DNA of 13,643 bases from positions 76,676 through 90,318 of the forward strand of contig DKYC01000132.1 in assembly GCA_002492295.1 (NCBI GenBank). Direction: 5' to 3'. This DNA is from Lachnospiraceae bacterium UBA7110. GTDB lineage: Bacteria; Bacillota; Clostridia; Lachnospirales; Lachnospiraceae. Shown piece after piece: positions 1 to 6,288 of the stretch; the first letter of the stretch is position 1, and the number at the start of each line of letters is the position of its first letter. A program made the position numbers and the translations under genes. The notes beneath the pieces are model-generated. The model saw only the letters and a program-made list of their open reading frames with translations. It was not told where the DNA came from and searched no databases.

Positions 1-1
1 G

Positions 2-46
2 CCGAAGGCTGAACTGTTACAGAATAGTACCGATTTATACAATTAA
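2..46 (+). CDS. Possible C-terminal tail of an upstream gene (partial)
   Basis: An open frame enters from the left edge and ends at TAA 44-46, giving a hydrophilic tail (KAELLQNSTDLYN). It is too short to assign a family. The intrinsic terminator at 103-131 would be in the right place to end such an upstream transcript. Another frame is also open here until TAA 69-71, so the choice of frame is uncertain. Confidence 0.2.
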   Translation, partial: PKAELLQNSTDLYN

Positions 47-102
47 ATGCAGTGGGGAGAAAATAAAATAAGGAAAACAAAAATAAAAAACAAAGGACAA
101 GG

Positions 103-131
103 GCGTCTGACAGAAATGTCGGGCGCTTTTT
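103..131 (+). terminator. Intrinsic terminator or attenuator upstream of the P-II gene
   Basis: A 10-bp stem (103-112 with 117-126, two G-U pairs) closes a GAAA tetraloop and is followed directly by five T residues. It lies about 90 bases before the P-II start. It may end an upstream transcript. Alternatively, if a weak -10-like TACAAT at 38-43 is used, it would be a leader attenuator of the P-II operon. No good -35 box accompanies that -10. Confidence 0.75.
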
Positions 132-201
132 CTATGCAGGTATTACTGCAAACTTTGCAGGCAAATTTTGCGAAGGCTGCGAAATCGTACTGTCTGCATA
201 G
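132..201 (+). promoter_or_regulatory. Structured leader RNA just before the P-II ribosome-binding site
   Basis: A perfect 8-bp inverted repeat (CTATGCAG at 132-139 with CTGCATAG at 194-201) encloses 54 bases. Inside is a hairpin CTGCAAA-C-TTTGCAG (146-160) and a smaller GCAA/TTGC pair (161-171). The structure starts on the base after the terminator T-run and ends just before the ribosome-binding site at 206-213. It resembles no riboswitch class I recognise. A regulatory leader is inference. Confidence 0.4.
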
Positions 202-219
202 AACGAGAGGAGGACTATT

Positions 220-603
220 ATGGGATTTTCTAAGATTGAAGTCATTACGTCCATGAGCAAGCTTGACGGTTTAAAGACAGCGCTCAGCAAGCTTGGCGTA
301 AACGGGATGACGGTCGTGCAGGCAATCGGGTGCGGCGCACAGAATGGTACGTTTGAGTATGAGGCGCAGCAAAATGAAGAAATGGAGCTTTTACCGAAAC
401 AAATGATTATTGTTGCGGTAGAGGACGAGGCGCTTGACAATGTCATCGAAACAATTAAGCGGGAGCTTTACACGGGGCATATCGGTGACGGGAAGATTTT
501 TGTCACGCCGCTTTCCAATGTTATCCGGGTAAGGACCGGCGAGGAAGGGACGGAGGCGCTGCAGTCAAATACCTCGCAGCAAGCTACGAGGCATCAAAAT
601 TGA
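220..603 (+). CDS. P-II family nitrogen regulatory protein with divergent T-loop
   Basis: This is a GlnB/GlnK-type signal protein of 127 residues; the family is usually about 112. P-II trimers bind ATP/ADP and 2-oxoglutarate and control transporters and enzymes by contact through the T-loop. The core is clear: GMTV at 29-32, Gln41 (2-oxoglutarate-site Gln39 of E. coli GlnB), LLPK ending at Lys60, the B-loop TGHIGDGKIF, and IRVRTGEE at the C-terminus. The T-loop is the same length as in GlnB but has Glu53 where GlnB has the uridylylated Tyr51 and Ala49 where GlnB has Arg47, so classical uridylylation is unlikely. The start has a strong GAGGAGG 6 bases upstream. The last 12 codons and the stop lie inside the palindromic repeat at 564-630, so the tail after TEAL is probably acquired. 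A permease gene follows 140 bases downstream and is a plausible target. Confidence 0.9.
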   Translation: MGFSKIEVITSMSKLDGLKTALSKLGVNGMTVVQAIGCGAQNGTFEYEAQQNEEMELLPKQMIIVAVEDEALDNVIETIKRELYTGHIGDGKIFVTPLSNVIRVRTGEEGTEALQSNTSQQATRHQN

Positions 604-630
604 AGCGCAGCAAGCTGCGGGGTATTTGAC
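564..630. repeat. Palindromic dispersed repeat, copy 1 (67 bp)
   Basis: The ends are a perfect 10-bp inverted repeat (GTCAAATACC / GGTATTTGAC). Inside are two stem-loops: CGCAGC-AA-GCTGCG at 607-620, and a similar arm with one mismatch at 572-590. Copy 2 at 8680-8746 is inverted and matches at 59 of 67 positions by hand alignment; every difference is a transition. The element overlaps the 3' end of the P-II gene. It resembles REP/MITE-like palindromic units. No target-site duplication is evident. Confidence 0.8.
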
Positions 631-643
631 CCTCGCGGCAGTC

Positions 644-688
644 GTCAAATGTCTTAAAGATGCTTTGCATCTTTTGAAGCCACTTGAC
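644..688. repeat. Second palindromic element between the P-II and permease genes
   Basis: A perfect 8-bp hairpin (AAAGATGC-TTT-GCATCTTT, 656-674) sits inside nearly complementary outer arms (GTCAAATG at 644-651, CACTTGAC at 681-688). The ends GTCAA...TTGAC are like those of the 67-bp element 13 bases upstream. A 7-bp direct repeat CTCGCGG flanks it (632-638 and 695-701). There is no T-run, so it is not a typical terminator. No other copy is seen in this window. Confidence 0.5.
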
Positions 689-743
689 TCGTTGCTCGCG
701 GGAATAAAGCAGGTATCGCTTTACCTCAAAGAGGAGGACTATT

Positions 744-2183
744 ATGGAAGAAAAAAAATTAGGGCTGCCAAGTGTCATTTCGACAGGCGTCGGACTGATT
801 GTCGCGACAAGCTGCCTGATGTCGTTGGGACAGGGCACGGGGATACTTGGAACGGGTTTTATTATATCAATGATATTGGCGTGTATGATTAATATCTGTA
901 CTGCCTTGTGCATGGCGGAGCTCAATGCAGTCATGCCAAACCTTACGGGAGGACTTGCGCAGTATACGCTTGCGGGACTTGGACCGTTTGTGACAATTGT
1001 AACAATGGTGGGCGGGTATATCGTGTGTCAGTCCATTGCGGGTTCAGTGGAATGCGCGATGTTTGGAAACGCGATTAACACGGTGTTTGATACAGGCATA
1101 CCATCGAGCGTTTTCTGCCTGCTCCTGCTGGCGGTTTTGATTACGGCAAATCTGCTCGGTGTGGATATGTTTGCAAAAATTCAGAATTTTGTGGCGTACG
1201 GACTGATTATTTCGCTTGTAATCATGGGACTGCTTGGGACTTTCGGACTGGGAACAGGGGAAACGGTGGAGCAGGCGACAAATCGTGCGGGTTCGTTTTC
1301 GGACTGCTTTGCACTGCTTGGATTGGCATTCTTTTTATTCATTGGCAGCGAGTTTGTCATCCCGATTTCCAAGAATGTGAAAAATGAGCGCAGGAATGTG
1401 CCGCTTGGCATGGTGTTAAGCCTTTTGATTATTCTTGGAATGCAGATCGTGGTGGTCATCGGAATGGGACATTATACAAGACTGGAAGATTTGGCGGCAA
1501 GCCCGTCTCCGCATATTCTGTACGGCAATGCGCTGCTTGGATATGCGGGTTCACTGTGGATGATTCTGGTTTCGGTTTTTGCCGTGATTAGCACGGTCAA
1601 TTCTGCAATCAGCTTTCTATCGTACATGTGTGCGGGGATGGCGAAAATTAATTTAATGCCTTCGATATTTCTGAAGAAAAACAAGCGGGGCGCGTATTAT
1701 GTGGGTGTGCTGATGATTGGTGCGGTTATGATGGTTATTAACGCGACGGGGCTATCGACGAGCGACTCGCTGTCGTTTATGATTTTGGTTGCGATTGTCT
1801 TTTGGATGGTTTCCTATGTGATTGCGGATATCAATGTACTGATTTTCAGGCATCGGCTGCCAAAAGCGCCGAGAACCTTTAAGGTTCCGTTTGGTCCGGT
1901 GATTCCTTTGATTGCGGTGGTCGGAAATGTCTTTATGATTTGGAACATTGACGGCAATCCGGCGACAAGAAATTTGATTTTTCTGATTGACGGCGTAATC
2001 TTTTTGGCGCTTGCCATATATGCGGCGCTGTGGTGCAAATTGAAGTTAAAGCGTCCGATGTTTCAGGCAATACCGGTTCATGAGGTGATGGCGATGGAAA
2101 ATTCCCTGTATTTAGTGGCACACCGGAAAGCACAGGTGCAGCAGGCAGCGTCAAAAAAGGTGGTTGGAACGGCATCTTTTTGA
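744..2183 (+). CDS. APC-superfamily amino-acid/amine permease
   Basis: A 479-residue integral membrane transporter of the amino acid-polyamine-organocation superfamily. Hydrophobic segments alternate with short polar loops through most of the chain, consistent with the family's usual 12 spans. The N-terminal region has the glycine-rich first helix (STGVGLIVATSC...GQGTGILGTG) and the family-like stretch CMAELNAVMPNLTGG, close to the AExxxxxPxxGG motif. A charged loop, ISKNVKNERRNVPLG, fits the cytoplasmic loop typical of APC carriers. The last 45 or so residues form a polar cytoplasmic tail. The ribosome-binding site and start (AGAGGAGGACTATTATGG, 730-747) are identical over 18 bases to those of the P-II gene. 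The gene lies between a P-II regulator and an ornithine-cyclodeaminase-family enzyme, so the substrate is probably an amino acid or amine; the sequence does not identify it. Confidence 0.88.
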   Translation: MEEKKLGLPSVISTGVGLIVATSCLMSLGQGTGILGTGFIISMILACMINICTALCMAELNAVMPNLTGGLAQYTLAGLGPFVTIVTMVGGYIVCQSIAGSVECAMFGNAINTVFDTGIPSSVFCLLLLAVLITANLLGVDMFAKIQNFVAYGLIISLVIMGLLGTFGLGTGETVEQATNRAGSFSDCFALLGLAFFLFIGSEFVIPISKNVKNERRNVPLGMVLSLLIILGMQIVVVIGMGHYTRLEDLAASPSPHILYGNALLGYAGSLWMILVSVFAVISTVNSAISFLSYMCAGMAKINLMPSIFLKKNKRGAYYVGVLMIGAVMMVINATGLSTSDSLSFMILVAIVFWMVSYVIADINVLIFRHRLPKAPRTFKVPFGPVIPLIAVVGNVFMIWNIDGNPATRNLIFLIDGVIFLALAIYAALWCKLKLKRPMFQAIPVHEVMAMENSLYLVAHRKAQVQQAASKKVVGTASF

Positions 2184-2211
2184 AATAATTTGAATAATGG
2201 AGGATAAGACA

Positions 2212-3348
2212 ATGAGCTACCCAAAGATTGATTTTTTATATTTAAGTGAAGACGATATGATTGCAGCGGGCGTAAAGGATATGAAAGGCTGCGTGGAGGC
2301 GATGGAGGAAATGTTTAAGCTCATGAAAATCGGGGATTACCGCATGGGCGGTATCAACGGCAATTCTCATGGGTGCATGGTGATGTTTCCGGAAAAATCC
2401 GAATTTCCCGAAATGCCCCTTGACGGACCGGACAGACGATTTATGGCGATGCCTGCATATCTTGGCGGCAGGTTTGACATGGCAGGCATGAAATGGTACG
2501 GTTCCAATGCCCAAAACAGGGAAAAGGGACTTCCGAGGTCGATATTGATGCTGATTTTAAACGACAAGGATACCGGAGCGCCGCTCGCGTTTATGTCCGC
2601 CAATATTTTGTCGGCGTACCGTACAGGAGCGGTTCCGGGCGTCGGATTCAAGTATTTCGCGCGGGAGGATGCGGATACGATTGGCATTGTCGGTCCCGGC
2701 GTCATGAGCATGACTGCGCTTGCTGCGGCGATGGCGGTCCGTCCGTCTTTAAAGCTCATTAAGGTCAAAGGCAGAGGAAAGGAATCGCTCCATGCATTTA
2801 TGGAGCATGTAAAGGCGGAATATCCGGGAGTAGAAATTATCGCAGTGGATTCCATCGAGGAGGCGGTCAGGGATTCTGACATTGTATCGGTTTCCACTTC
2901 GTCACCGACGGGCAATCCGAGCCTTTATCCGTATATTGACGAGGCGTGGATAAAACCGGGAGCGATTATCGAGACGACGGCGGCGCTGCGGTTTGATGAC
3001 GATTTCATTATCAACCGCGCAAGGACGGTGACGGACAATATTAAGCTTTACGAGGCGTGGGAGGAGGAAATGCGTCCGAATGCCTACAATACAATCCCCA
3101 TTCCGGCTGTCCATGTAGAAGATTTGATTGCGGAAGGAAAAATGACGCCGGATCAGATTGACGATCTTGGCGATGTGCTGGTCGGAAATATTCCGGTACA
3201 TAGAAAAGAAGGCGAAATTGTAATCTACTCCGTAGGAGGAATGCCGACTGAGGACGTGGCGTGGGGAACAATGGTTTACCGCAATGCCCTTGAAAAAGGG
3301 ATTGGGACAAAGCTGAATTTGTGGAATACGCCGCAGATGGTGGTTTAG
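2212..3348 (+). CDS. Ornithine cyclodeaminase/mu-crystallin family protein
   Basis: A 378-residue cytoplasmic enzyme of the ornithine cyclodeaminase/mu-crystallin family, which binds NAD(P) and acts on amino or imino acids. Visible landmarks: GMKWYGSN with Lys94 (the family's substrate-site GVKW region), GLPRSILMLILNDKDTGAPLAFMSANILSAYRTGA with Arg137, the dinucleotide-binding GPGVMS at 161-166, and SDIVSVSTSSPTGNP in the region that usually reads DIVxxxTxS. Related clostridial proteins are, as I recall, sometimes labelled 'tyramine oxidase subunit B'; that name cannot be checked here. I prefer ATG 2212 because GGAGG (2199-2203) sits 8 bases before it; the in-frame ATG at 2197 overlaps that site. 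It follows the permease by 28 bases, so co-transcription and catabolism of the imported compound are likely. The TAG stop lies in an 18-bp tandem duplication. Confidence 0.85.
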   Translation: MSYPKIDFLYLSEDDMIAAGVKDMKGCVEAMEEMFKLMKIGDYRMGGINGNSHGCMVMFPEKSEFPEMPLDGPDRRFMAMPAYLGGRFDMAGMKWYGSNAQNREKGLPRSILMLILNDKDTGAPLAFMSANILSAYRTGAVPGVGFKYFAREDADTIGIVGPGVMSMTALAAAMAVRPSLKLIKVKGRGKESLHAFMEHVKAEYPGVEIIAVDSIEEAVRDSDIVSVSTSSPTGNPSLYPYIDEAWIKPGAIIETTAALRFDDDFIINRARTVTDNIKLYEAWEEEMRPNAYNTIPIPAVHVEDLIAEGKMTPDQIDDLGDVLVGNIPVHRKEGEIVIYSVGGMPTEDVAWGTMVYRNALEKGIGTKLNLWNTPQMVV

Positions 3349-3368
3349 CTGCAGATGGTGGTTTAGCT
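3333..3368 (+). repeat. 18-bp tandem duplication across the stop codon
   Basis: GCAGATGGTGGTTTAGCT occurs twice in direct succession (3333-3350, 3351-3368), with five matching bases following. The unit contains the gene's last sense codons and its TAG. Because the unit is a multiple of three, the second copy carries a back-up TAG in the same frame at 3364-3366. Confidence 0.9.
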
Positions 3369-3407
3369 GCAGAATAAATATAAAAAATTGAAAAATAAAA
3401 AAGGTCT

Positions 3408-3436
3408 TTGACAAAATTAAAAAACATCGATATAAT
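3408..3436 (+). promoter_or_regulatory. Consensus sigma-A-type promoter for the MATE/kinase unit
   Basis: TTGACA (3408-3413), a 17-base A/T-rich spacer and TATAAT (3431-3436) match the housekeeping consensus exactly. Transcription would begin near 3443, about 10 bases before the hairpin at 3453-3490. Confidence 0.85.
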
Positions 3437-3452
3437 AATACAGTCGTGTAGC

Positions 3453-3490
3453 AAAAAGCGTAAATCCAGATAATGGGTTTGCGCTTTTTT
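3453..3490 (+). terminator. Terminator-like hairpin in the leader of the first MATE gene
   Basis: GCGTAAATCC (3458-3467) pairs with GGGTTTGCGC (3475-3484) over 10 bp with two G-U pairs. It is flanked by AAAAA on the left and six T residues on the right, so it could work in both directions. It lies between the promoter at 3408-3436 and the MATE start, which makes it an attenuator candidate. It may also simply terminate the upstream operon. Confidence 0.7.
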
Positions 3491-3594
3491 GATGCACAGA
3501 CTCGTAAAAATGAAATATGGTTGTGGCAGCTTTCCGAAAAAGTCTCCTGAGAGTTTTCTGCTGCGGCAGGCTTCTCAAAAGAAACGGAGGAAAA

Positions 3595-4986
3595 TTGAAT
3601 CAAGAAGTAACAGCAAACAAAATGGGAACCGAGGCGGTTCCAAAAATCATGTTAAGTATGGGGATTCCGATTATCTTGTCGATGGTACTGCAGGCATGTT
3701 ACAACATTGTGGACAGCATGTTTGTGGCGCGTATTCCGGATTCCGGCAATATCACCAATATGGGTGAGTACGCGGTAAATGCATTGACATTGGCATTCCC
3801 CGTGCAGATGTTAATCGTGGCATTCGGCATCGGAACAGGGGTAGGCGTCAATGCACTGCTTGCAAAAAGTCTGGGGCAGCGCGACGAGGAAAAGGTTGCA
3901 AAAACTGCAGGAAACGGGGTAACATTAGCGCTTATCATCTATGCTGTATTTTTACTGTTTGGTTTGTTTGGCGTGAAGGCTTACATCGGAAGCCAGACGA
4001 ACGATGAAGTGGTTCTTGAAATGGGGATTTCGTATTTGTCTATTTGTTCAGTTGTCTCGTTTGGCATTGTTCTGTTTTCGATTTACGAGAAACTGTTACA
4101 GTCAACCGGAAAGACCATCTATTCCACAATTGCACAGGTGTCGGGCGCTGTTGTCAATATCGTGCTGGACCCGATTATGATTTTCGGTTATTTCGGACTG
4201 CCCGAGATGGGGATCCGCGGTGCGGCGTATGCGACCGTAATCGGGCAGATCGTGTCCATGTTGATTGCAATGTATTTCCATTATCGGAAAAATACAGAGG
4301 TAAGATCGGGAATGCAGTATTTGAAACCGGACAAAGGCATTGTAAAGGAAATCTATGTCATTGGTCTTCCGGCGATTATCATGCAGGCGTTGATGTCATT
4401 TATGACATACGGTGTGAATCTGATTTTTGGCACCGTTTCGCAGGCGGCAGTGACGGCGTATGGTATTTTTTATAAAATCCAGCAGTTTATCTTCTTTGCG
4501 GGATTCGGTCTGCGTGACGCGATTACGCCGATTGTATCCTTTAATTATGGAATGGGGGATAAGAAACGTGTCAAACAGGGCATTTTTTATGGGATTTTGT
4601 ACACGGAGATTATTATGGTAATCGGTATGATTGGACTGGAGGTCTTTGCAAGACCTTTAATTGGATTATTTGCCATGTCTGAGGAAACAGAGGAATTATG
4701 CGTTTTGGCGGCGCGGATTATTGCGACAAGCTTTTTGTTTGCAGGCGGAAATATCGCGGTACAGGGTATATTTCAGGCGCTGGGCTGCGGACTAAATTCG
4801 CTGATTGTTTCCCTGCTTCGGCTGTACGTTGTCGTATTGCCGCTGGCGTGGCTGTTTACAAAGTTTGAAAATGCGACGTTTATGATTTGGTGGGCATTTC
4901 CGATTGCGGAGCTTGTGGCGCTTGTGGTTGCGGCAGTGCTCATGATGCAGGCAAATCGTAAAATGATAAAACCGATGAAGGGATAG
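3595..4986 (+). CDS. MATE family efflux transporter
   Basis: A multidrug and toxic compound extrusion protein that exports organic compounds across the cytoplasmic membrane using a Na+ or H+ gradient. The N-terminal pattern KMGTEAVPKIMLSMGIPIILSMVLQACYNIVDSMFVA is characteristic of clostridial MATE proteins. The second half repeats the fold (IYVIGLPAIIMQALMSFMTYGVN; GFGLRDAITPIVSFNYGMGDKKRVKQG). From TTG 3595 the protein is 463 residues, normal for the family, with hydrophobic segments consistent with 12 spans. I chose TTG because GGAGG lies at 3586-3590 and the product then begins MNQEVTANKMG. An in-frame ATG at 3517 would add a non-MATE, cysteine-rich stretch just after the leader hairpin, and the ATG at 3622 lacks a ribosome-binding site. 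A kinase-like gene follows 23 bases after the stop. Confidence 0.9.
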   Translation: MNQEVTANKMGTEAVPKIMLSMGIPIILSMVLQACYNIVDSMFVARIPDSGNITNMGEYAVNALTLAFPVQMLIVAFGIGTGVGVNALLAKSLGQRDEEKVAKTAGNGVTLALIIYAVFLLFGLFGVKAYIGSQTNDEVVLEMGISYLSICSVVSFGIVLFSIYEKLLQSTGKTIYSTIAQVSGAVVNIVLDPIMIFGYFGLPEMGIRGAAYATVIGQIVSMLIAMYFHYRKNTEVRSGMQYLKPDKGIVKEIYVIGLPAIIMQALMSFMTYGVNLIFGTVSQAAVTAYGIFYKIQQFIFFAGFGLRDAITPIVSFNYGMGDKKRVKQGIFYGILYTEIIMVIGMIGLEVFARPLIGLFAMSEETEELCVLAARIIATSFLFAGGNIAVQGIFQALGCGLNSLIVSLLRLYVVVLPLAWLFTKFENATFMIWWAFPIAELVALVVAAVLMMQANRKMIKPMKG

Positions 4987-5009
4987 GAGAAAGGAGTAGG
5001 ACTATTATT

Positions 5010-5597
5010 ATGAAGAAAGTAATTACAATCAGCCGCGAATTTGGCAGCGGCGGAAGAACGATTGCAAAAGAAACGGCGAAAAGGCTTGGGTATGCATTTT
5101 ATGATAAGGATTTGATTGAAAAGATTGCGGAGGAGTCGGGGCTTTCGCGGGAGTACATTGAGGAACACGGAGAACACGCACCGGGCAGGACTTACTTTGG
5201 CTATGCCTTTGTCGGGAGGGACGCGACGGGCAATTCTGTTGGGGATTATCTATGGAAGGTGCAGAGAAACATCATTGAAGATTTGGCGGGGAAGGGAAAC
5301 TGCGTGATTGTGGGACGCTGCGCCGATTACATTCTCAGAAAGCGGACGGACTGTCTGCACGTGTTTATTCATGCGGATATGGAAAAGAAAAAAGAGCGGA
5401 TCATAAATCTATACGGAGAAACAGGCGCGTCGCCGGAAAAGCGTTTAAACGAAAAAAATAAGACAAGAGCGATGAATTATAAGTATTATACGGACAGGAC
5501 ATGGGGCATGGCAGCCAATTATCATGTATCGCTGGACAGCGGTTTGCTGGGCGAGGAGCGATGCGTAGACTTAATTGTAGGACTTGCAAAAGAGTGA
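5010..5597 (+). CDS. Cytidylate kinase-like family protein (stand-alone)
   Basis: A 195-residue P-loop protein of the cytidylate-kinase-like family (Pfam Cytidylate_kin2 type). Its members resemble CMP kinases, but their substrate is poorly known. The N-terminal TISREFGSGGRTIAKETAKRLG (Arg16 where a classical P-loop has Lys) is followed by FYDKDLIEKIAEESGLS, then CVIVGRCADYIL at 98-109, and a lid-like stretch with NKTRAMNYKYYTDRTWG. No signal peptide or membrane segment is present, so it is cytoplasmic. The gene starts 23 bases after the MATE stop, with a weak AGGAG/TAGG ribosome-binding region upstream, and is surely co-transcribed with it. The last codons (LAKE, stop) overlap the remains of an ABC exporter gene in another frame, so the original C-terminus may have been slightly different. 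A homologous domain is fused to the MATE protein encoded at 6289-8271. Confidence 0.85.
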   Translation: MKKVITISREFGSGGRTIAKETAKRLGYAFYDKDLIEKIAEESGLSREYIEEHGEHAPGRTYFGYAFVGRDATGNSVGDYLWKVQRNIIEDLAGKGNCVIVGRCADYILRKRTDCLHVFIHADMEKKKERIINLYGETGASPEKRLNEKNKTRAMNYKYYTDRTWGMAANYHVSLDSGLLGEERCVDLIVGLAKE

Positions 5598-6072
5598 ACT
5601 GTTTGGTATGTCAATCCGGGAAAATATTTCATGGGGAAAGGAGCAGGCGCAATATACGGAGATTCAGTCCGCGGCGGCAGTTGCGCAGGCAGACGGTTTT
5701 ATTATGTCAACCGTATCCGGTTATGACACGCCTATTGCAGAACGCGGCATGAGTTTGTCGGGCGGGCAGAAACAGAGAATTTCGATTGCAAGAGCTGTTT
5801 TGAAATCTGCGGAAATTCTAATTTTTGACGATTCGACCAGTGCCTTGGATTTGAAGACGGAGGCGGGTTTGTATGAGGCTTTGCAGAAATCGCATCCGGA
5901 AAGCACGAAAATTATCGTGGCACAGCGTATCGCGTCGGTGCGCAGGGCAGACCGGATTGTCGTGATGGATCATGGAAGGATTGTAGAGAGCGGCAGCCAC
6001 GACACGCTGCTTGCGCAACAGGGGAAATATTACGATTTATATATGACGCAGTATGCAGGGAACGCGACTTAA
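5584..6072 (+). pseudogene. 5'-truncated ABC exporter (ATP-binding C-terminal part)
   Basis: This is the C-terminal two-thirds of the nucleotide-binding domain of an MsbA/MdlB-type ABC exporter, about 162 codons; an intact half-exporter has about 580-600. Present are QKSELFGMSIRENISWG after the missing Q-loop start, the signature LSGGQKQR (58-65), Walker B ILIFDD (78-83) and a D-loop SALD. The transmembrane domain and Walker A are gone. An in-frame TAG at 5578-5580 closes the frame just upstream, and only a TTG within the kinase gene is available as a start. Asp83 stands in the catalytic-Glu position and Gln114 in the H-loop His position, which fits the degenerate half of a heterodimeric exporter. 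The truncated product could not transport or hydrolyse ATP, so it is probably a deletion remnant. Confidence 0.85.
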
Positions 6073-6103
6073 AAACGAAGTTTCCTATAAATGAAAGGAC
6101 AAT

Positions 6104-6193
6104 ATGCACAAGGGTATTGAGCGGGAAAATTGTGAAAAATGTCCTTTGATTTTGGAAGAAGCAAACGGTAAAATATTATCGGTAAATAAATAA
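6104..6193 (+). CDS. Possible 29-residue small ORF with a CxxC motif
   Basis: ATG 6104 is preceded by AAAGGA with a 4-base spacer and opens a 29-codon frame ending at TAA 6191-6193. The product is polar, charged and contains CEKC at 10-13. It has no membrane segment, and I do not recognise it. It overlaps the putative promoter of the second MATE unit (6146-6174), which argues against it. It could also be a gene remnant, like the ABC fragment just upstream. Confidence 0.3.
   Translation: MHKGIERENCEKCPLILEEANGKILSVNK
6146..6174 (+). promoter_or_regulatory. Putative promoter for the MATE-kinase fusion gene
   Basis: TTGATT (6146-6151), 17 bases, then TAAAAT (6169-6174). An overlapping alternative is TTGGAA (6153-6158) with TATTAT (6174-6179). 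Either would start transcription a few dozen bases before the leader hairpin at 6206-6266. Confidence 0.5.
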
Positions 6194-6205
6194 AAAGCAA
6201 TGAAC

Positions 6206-6266
6206 GACACATGTAGCGCACCGCGCGTAAATCTGATTACGGTACGGAACTGCATGTGTCTTTTTT
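6206..6266 (+). terminator. Branched leader hairpin with T-run before the MATE-kinase fusion gene
   Basis: An outer 11-bp stem (GACACATGTAG 6206-6216 with CTGCATGTGTC 6250-6260, one G-U pair) is followed by six T residues, as in an intrinsic terminator. It encloses a second stem-loop, CGTAA-ATCTGA-TTACG (6226-6241). The T-run ends 22 bases before the start codon, so if the terminator forms it would prevent expression of the gene. The nested structure makes it an attenuator or riboswitch-like candidate. Confidence 0.65.
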
Positions 6267-6288
6267 GCGCGATTTTAAAGGAGGATTT

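Noticed and set aside
103..131. ANTAR-type antiterminator target before the P-II gene
   Set aside because: The hairpin loop does not show the A1/G4 hexaloop pattern expected for ANTAR-responsive RNAs, and no paired first hairpin is seen upstream.
626..892. + strand open frame of 88 codons between the P-II and permease genes
   Set aside because: It starts in the palindromic repeats and runs out of frame into the permease; no family resemblance.
3517..3594. N-terminal extension of the first MATE protein from an upstream ATG
   Set aside because: The extra residues are unlike MATE N-termini, begin just after a terminator hairpin, and lack the strong GGAGG found before TTG 3595.
2902..3603. Long minus-strand open frame (233 codons) over the end of the cyclodeaminase-family gene
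   Set aside because: It is a shadow of the real + strand gene. Its internal repeated peptide comes from the 18-bp tandem duplication, and it has no recognisable domain or good start context.
6206..6266. Known riboswitch (guanidine, purine, preQ1) before the MATE-kinase gene
   Set aside because: None of the conserved core sequences I know for these classes is present; only a nested hairpin and T-run are supported.
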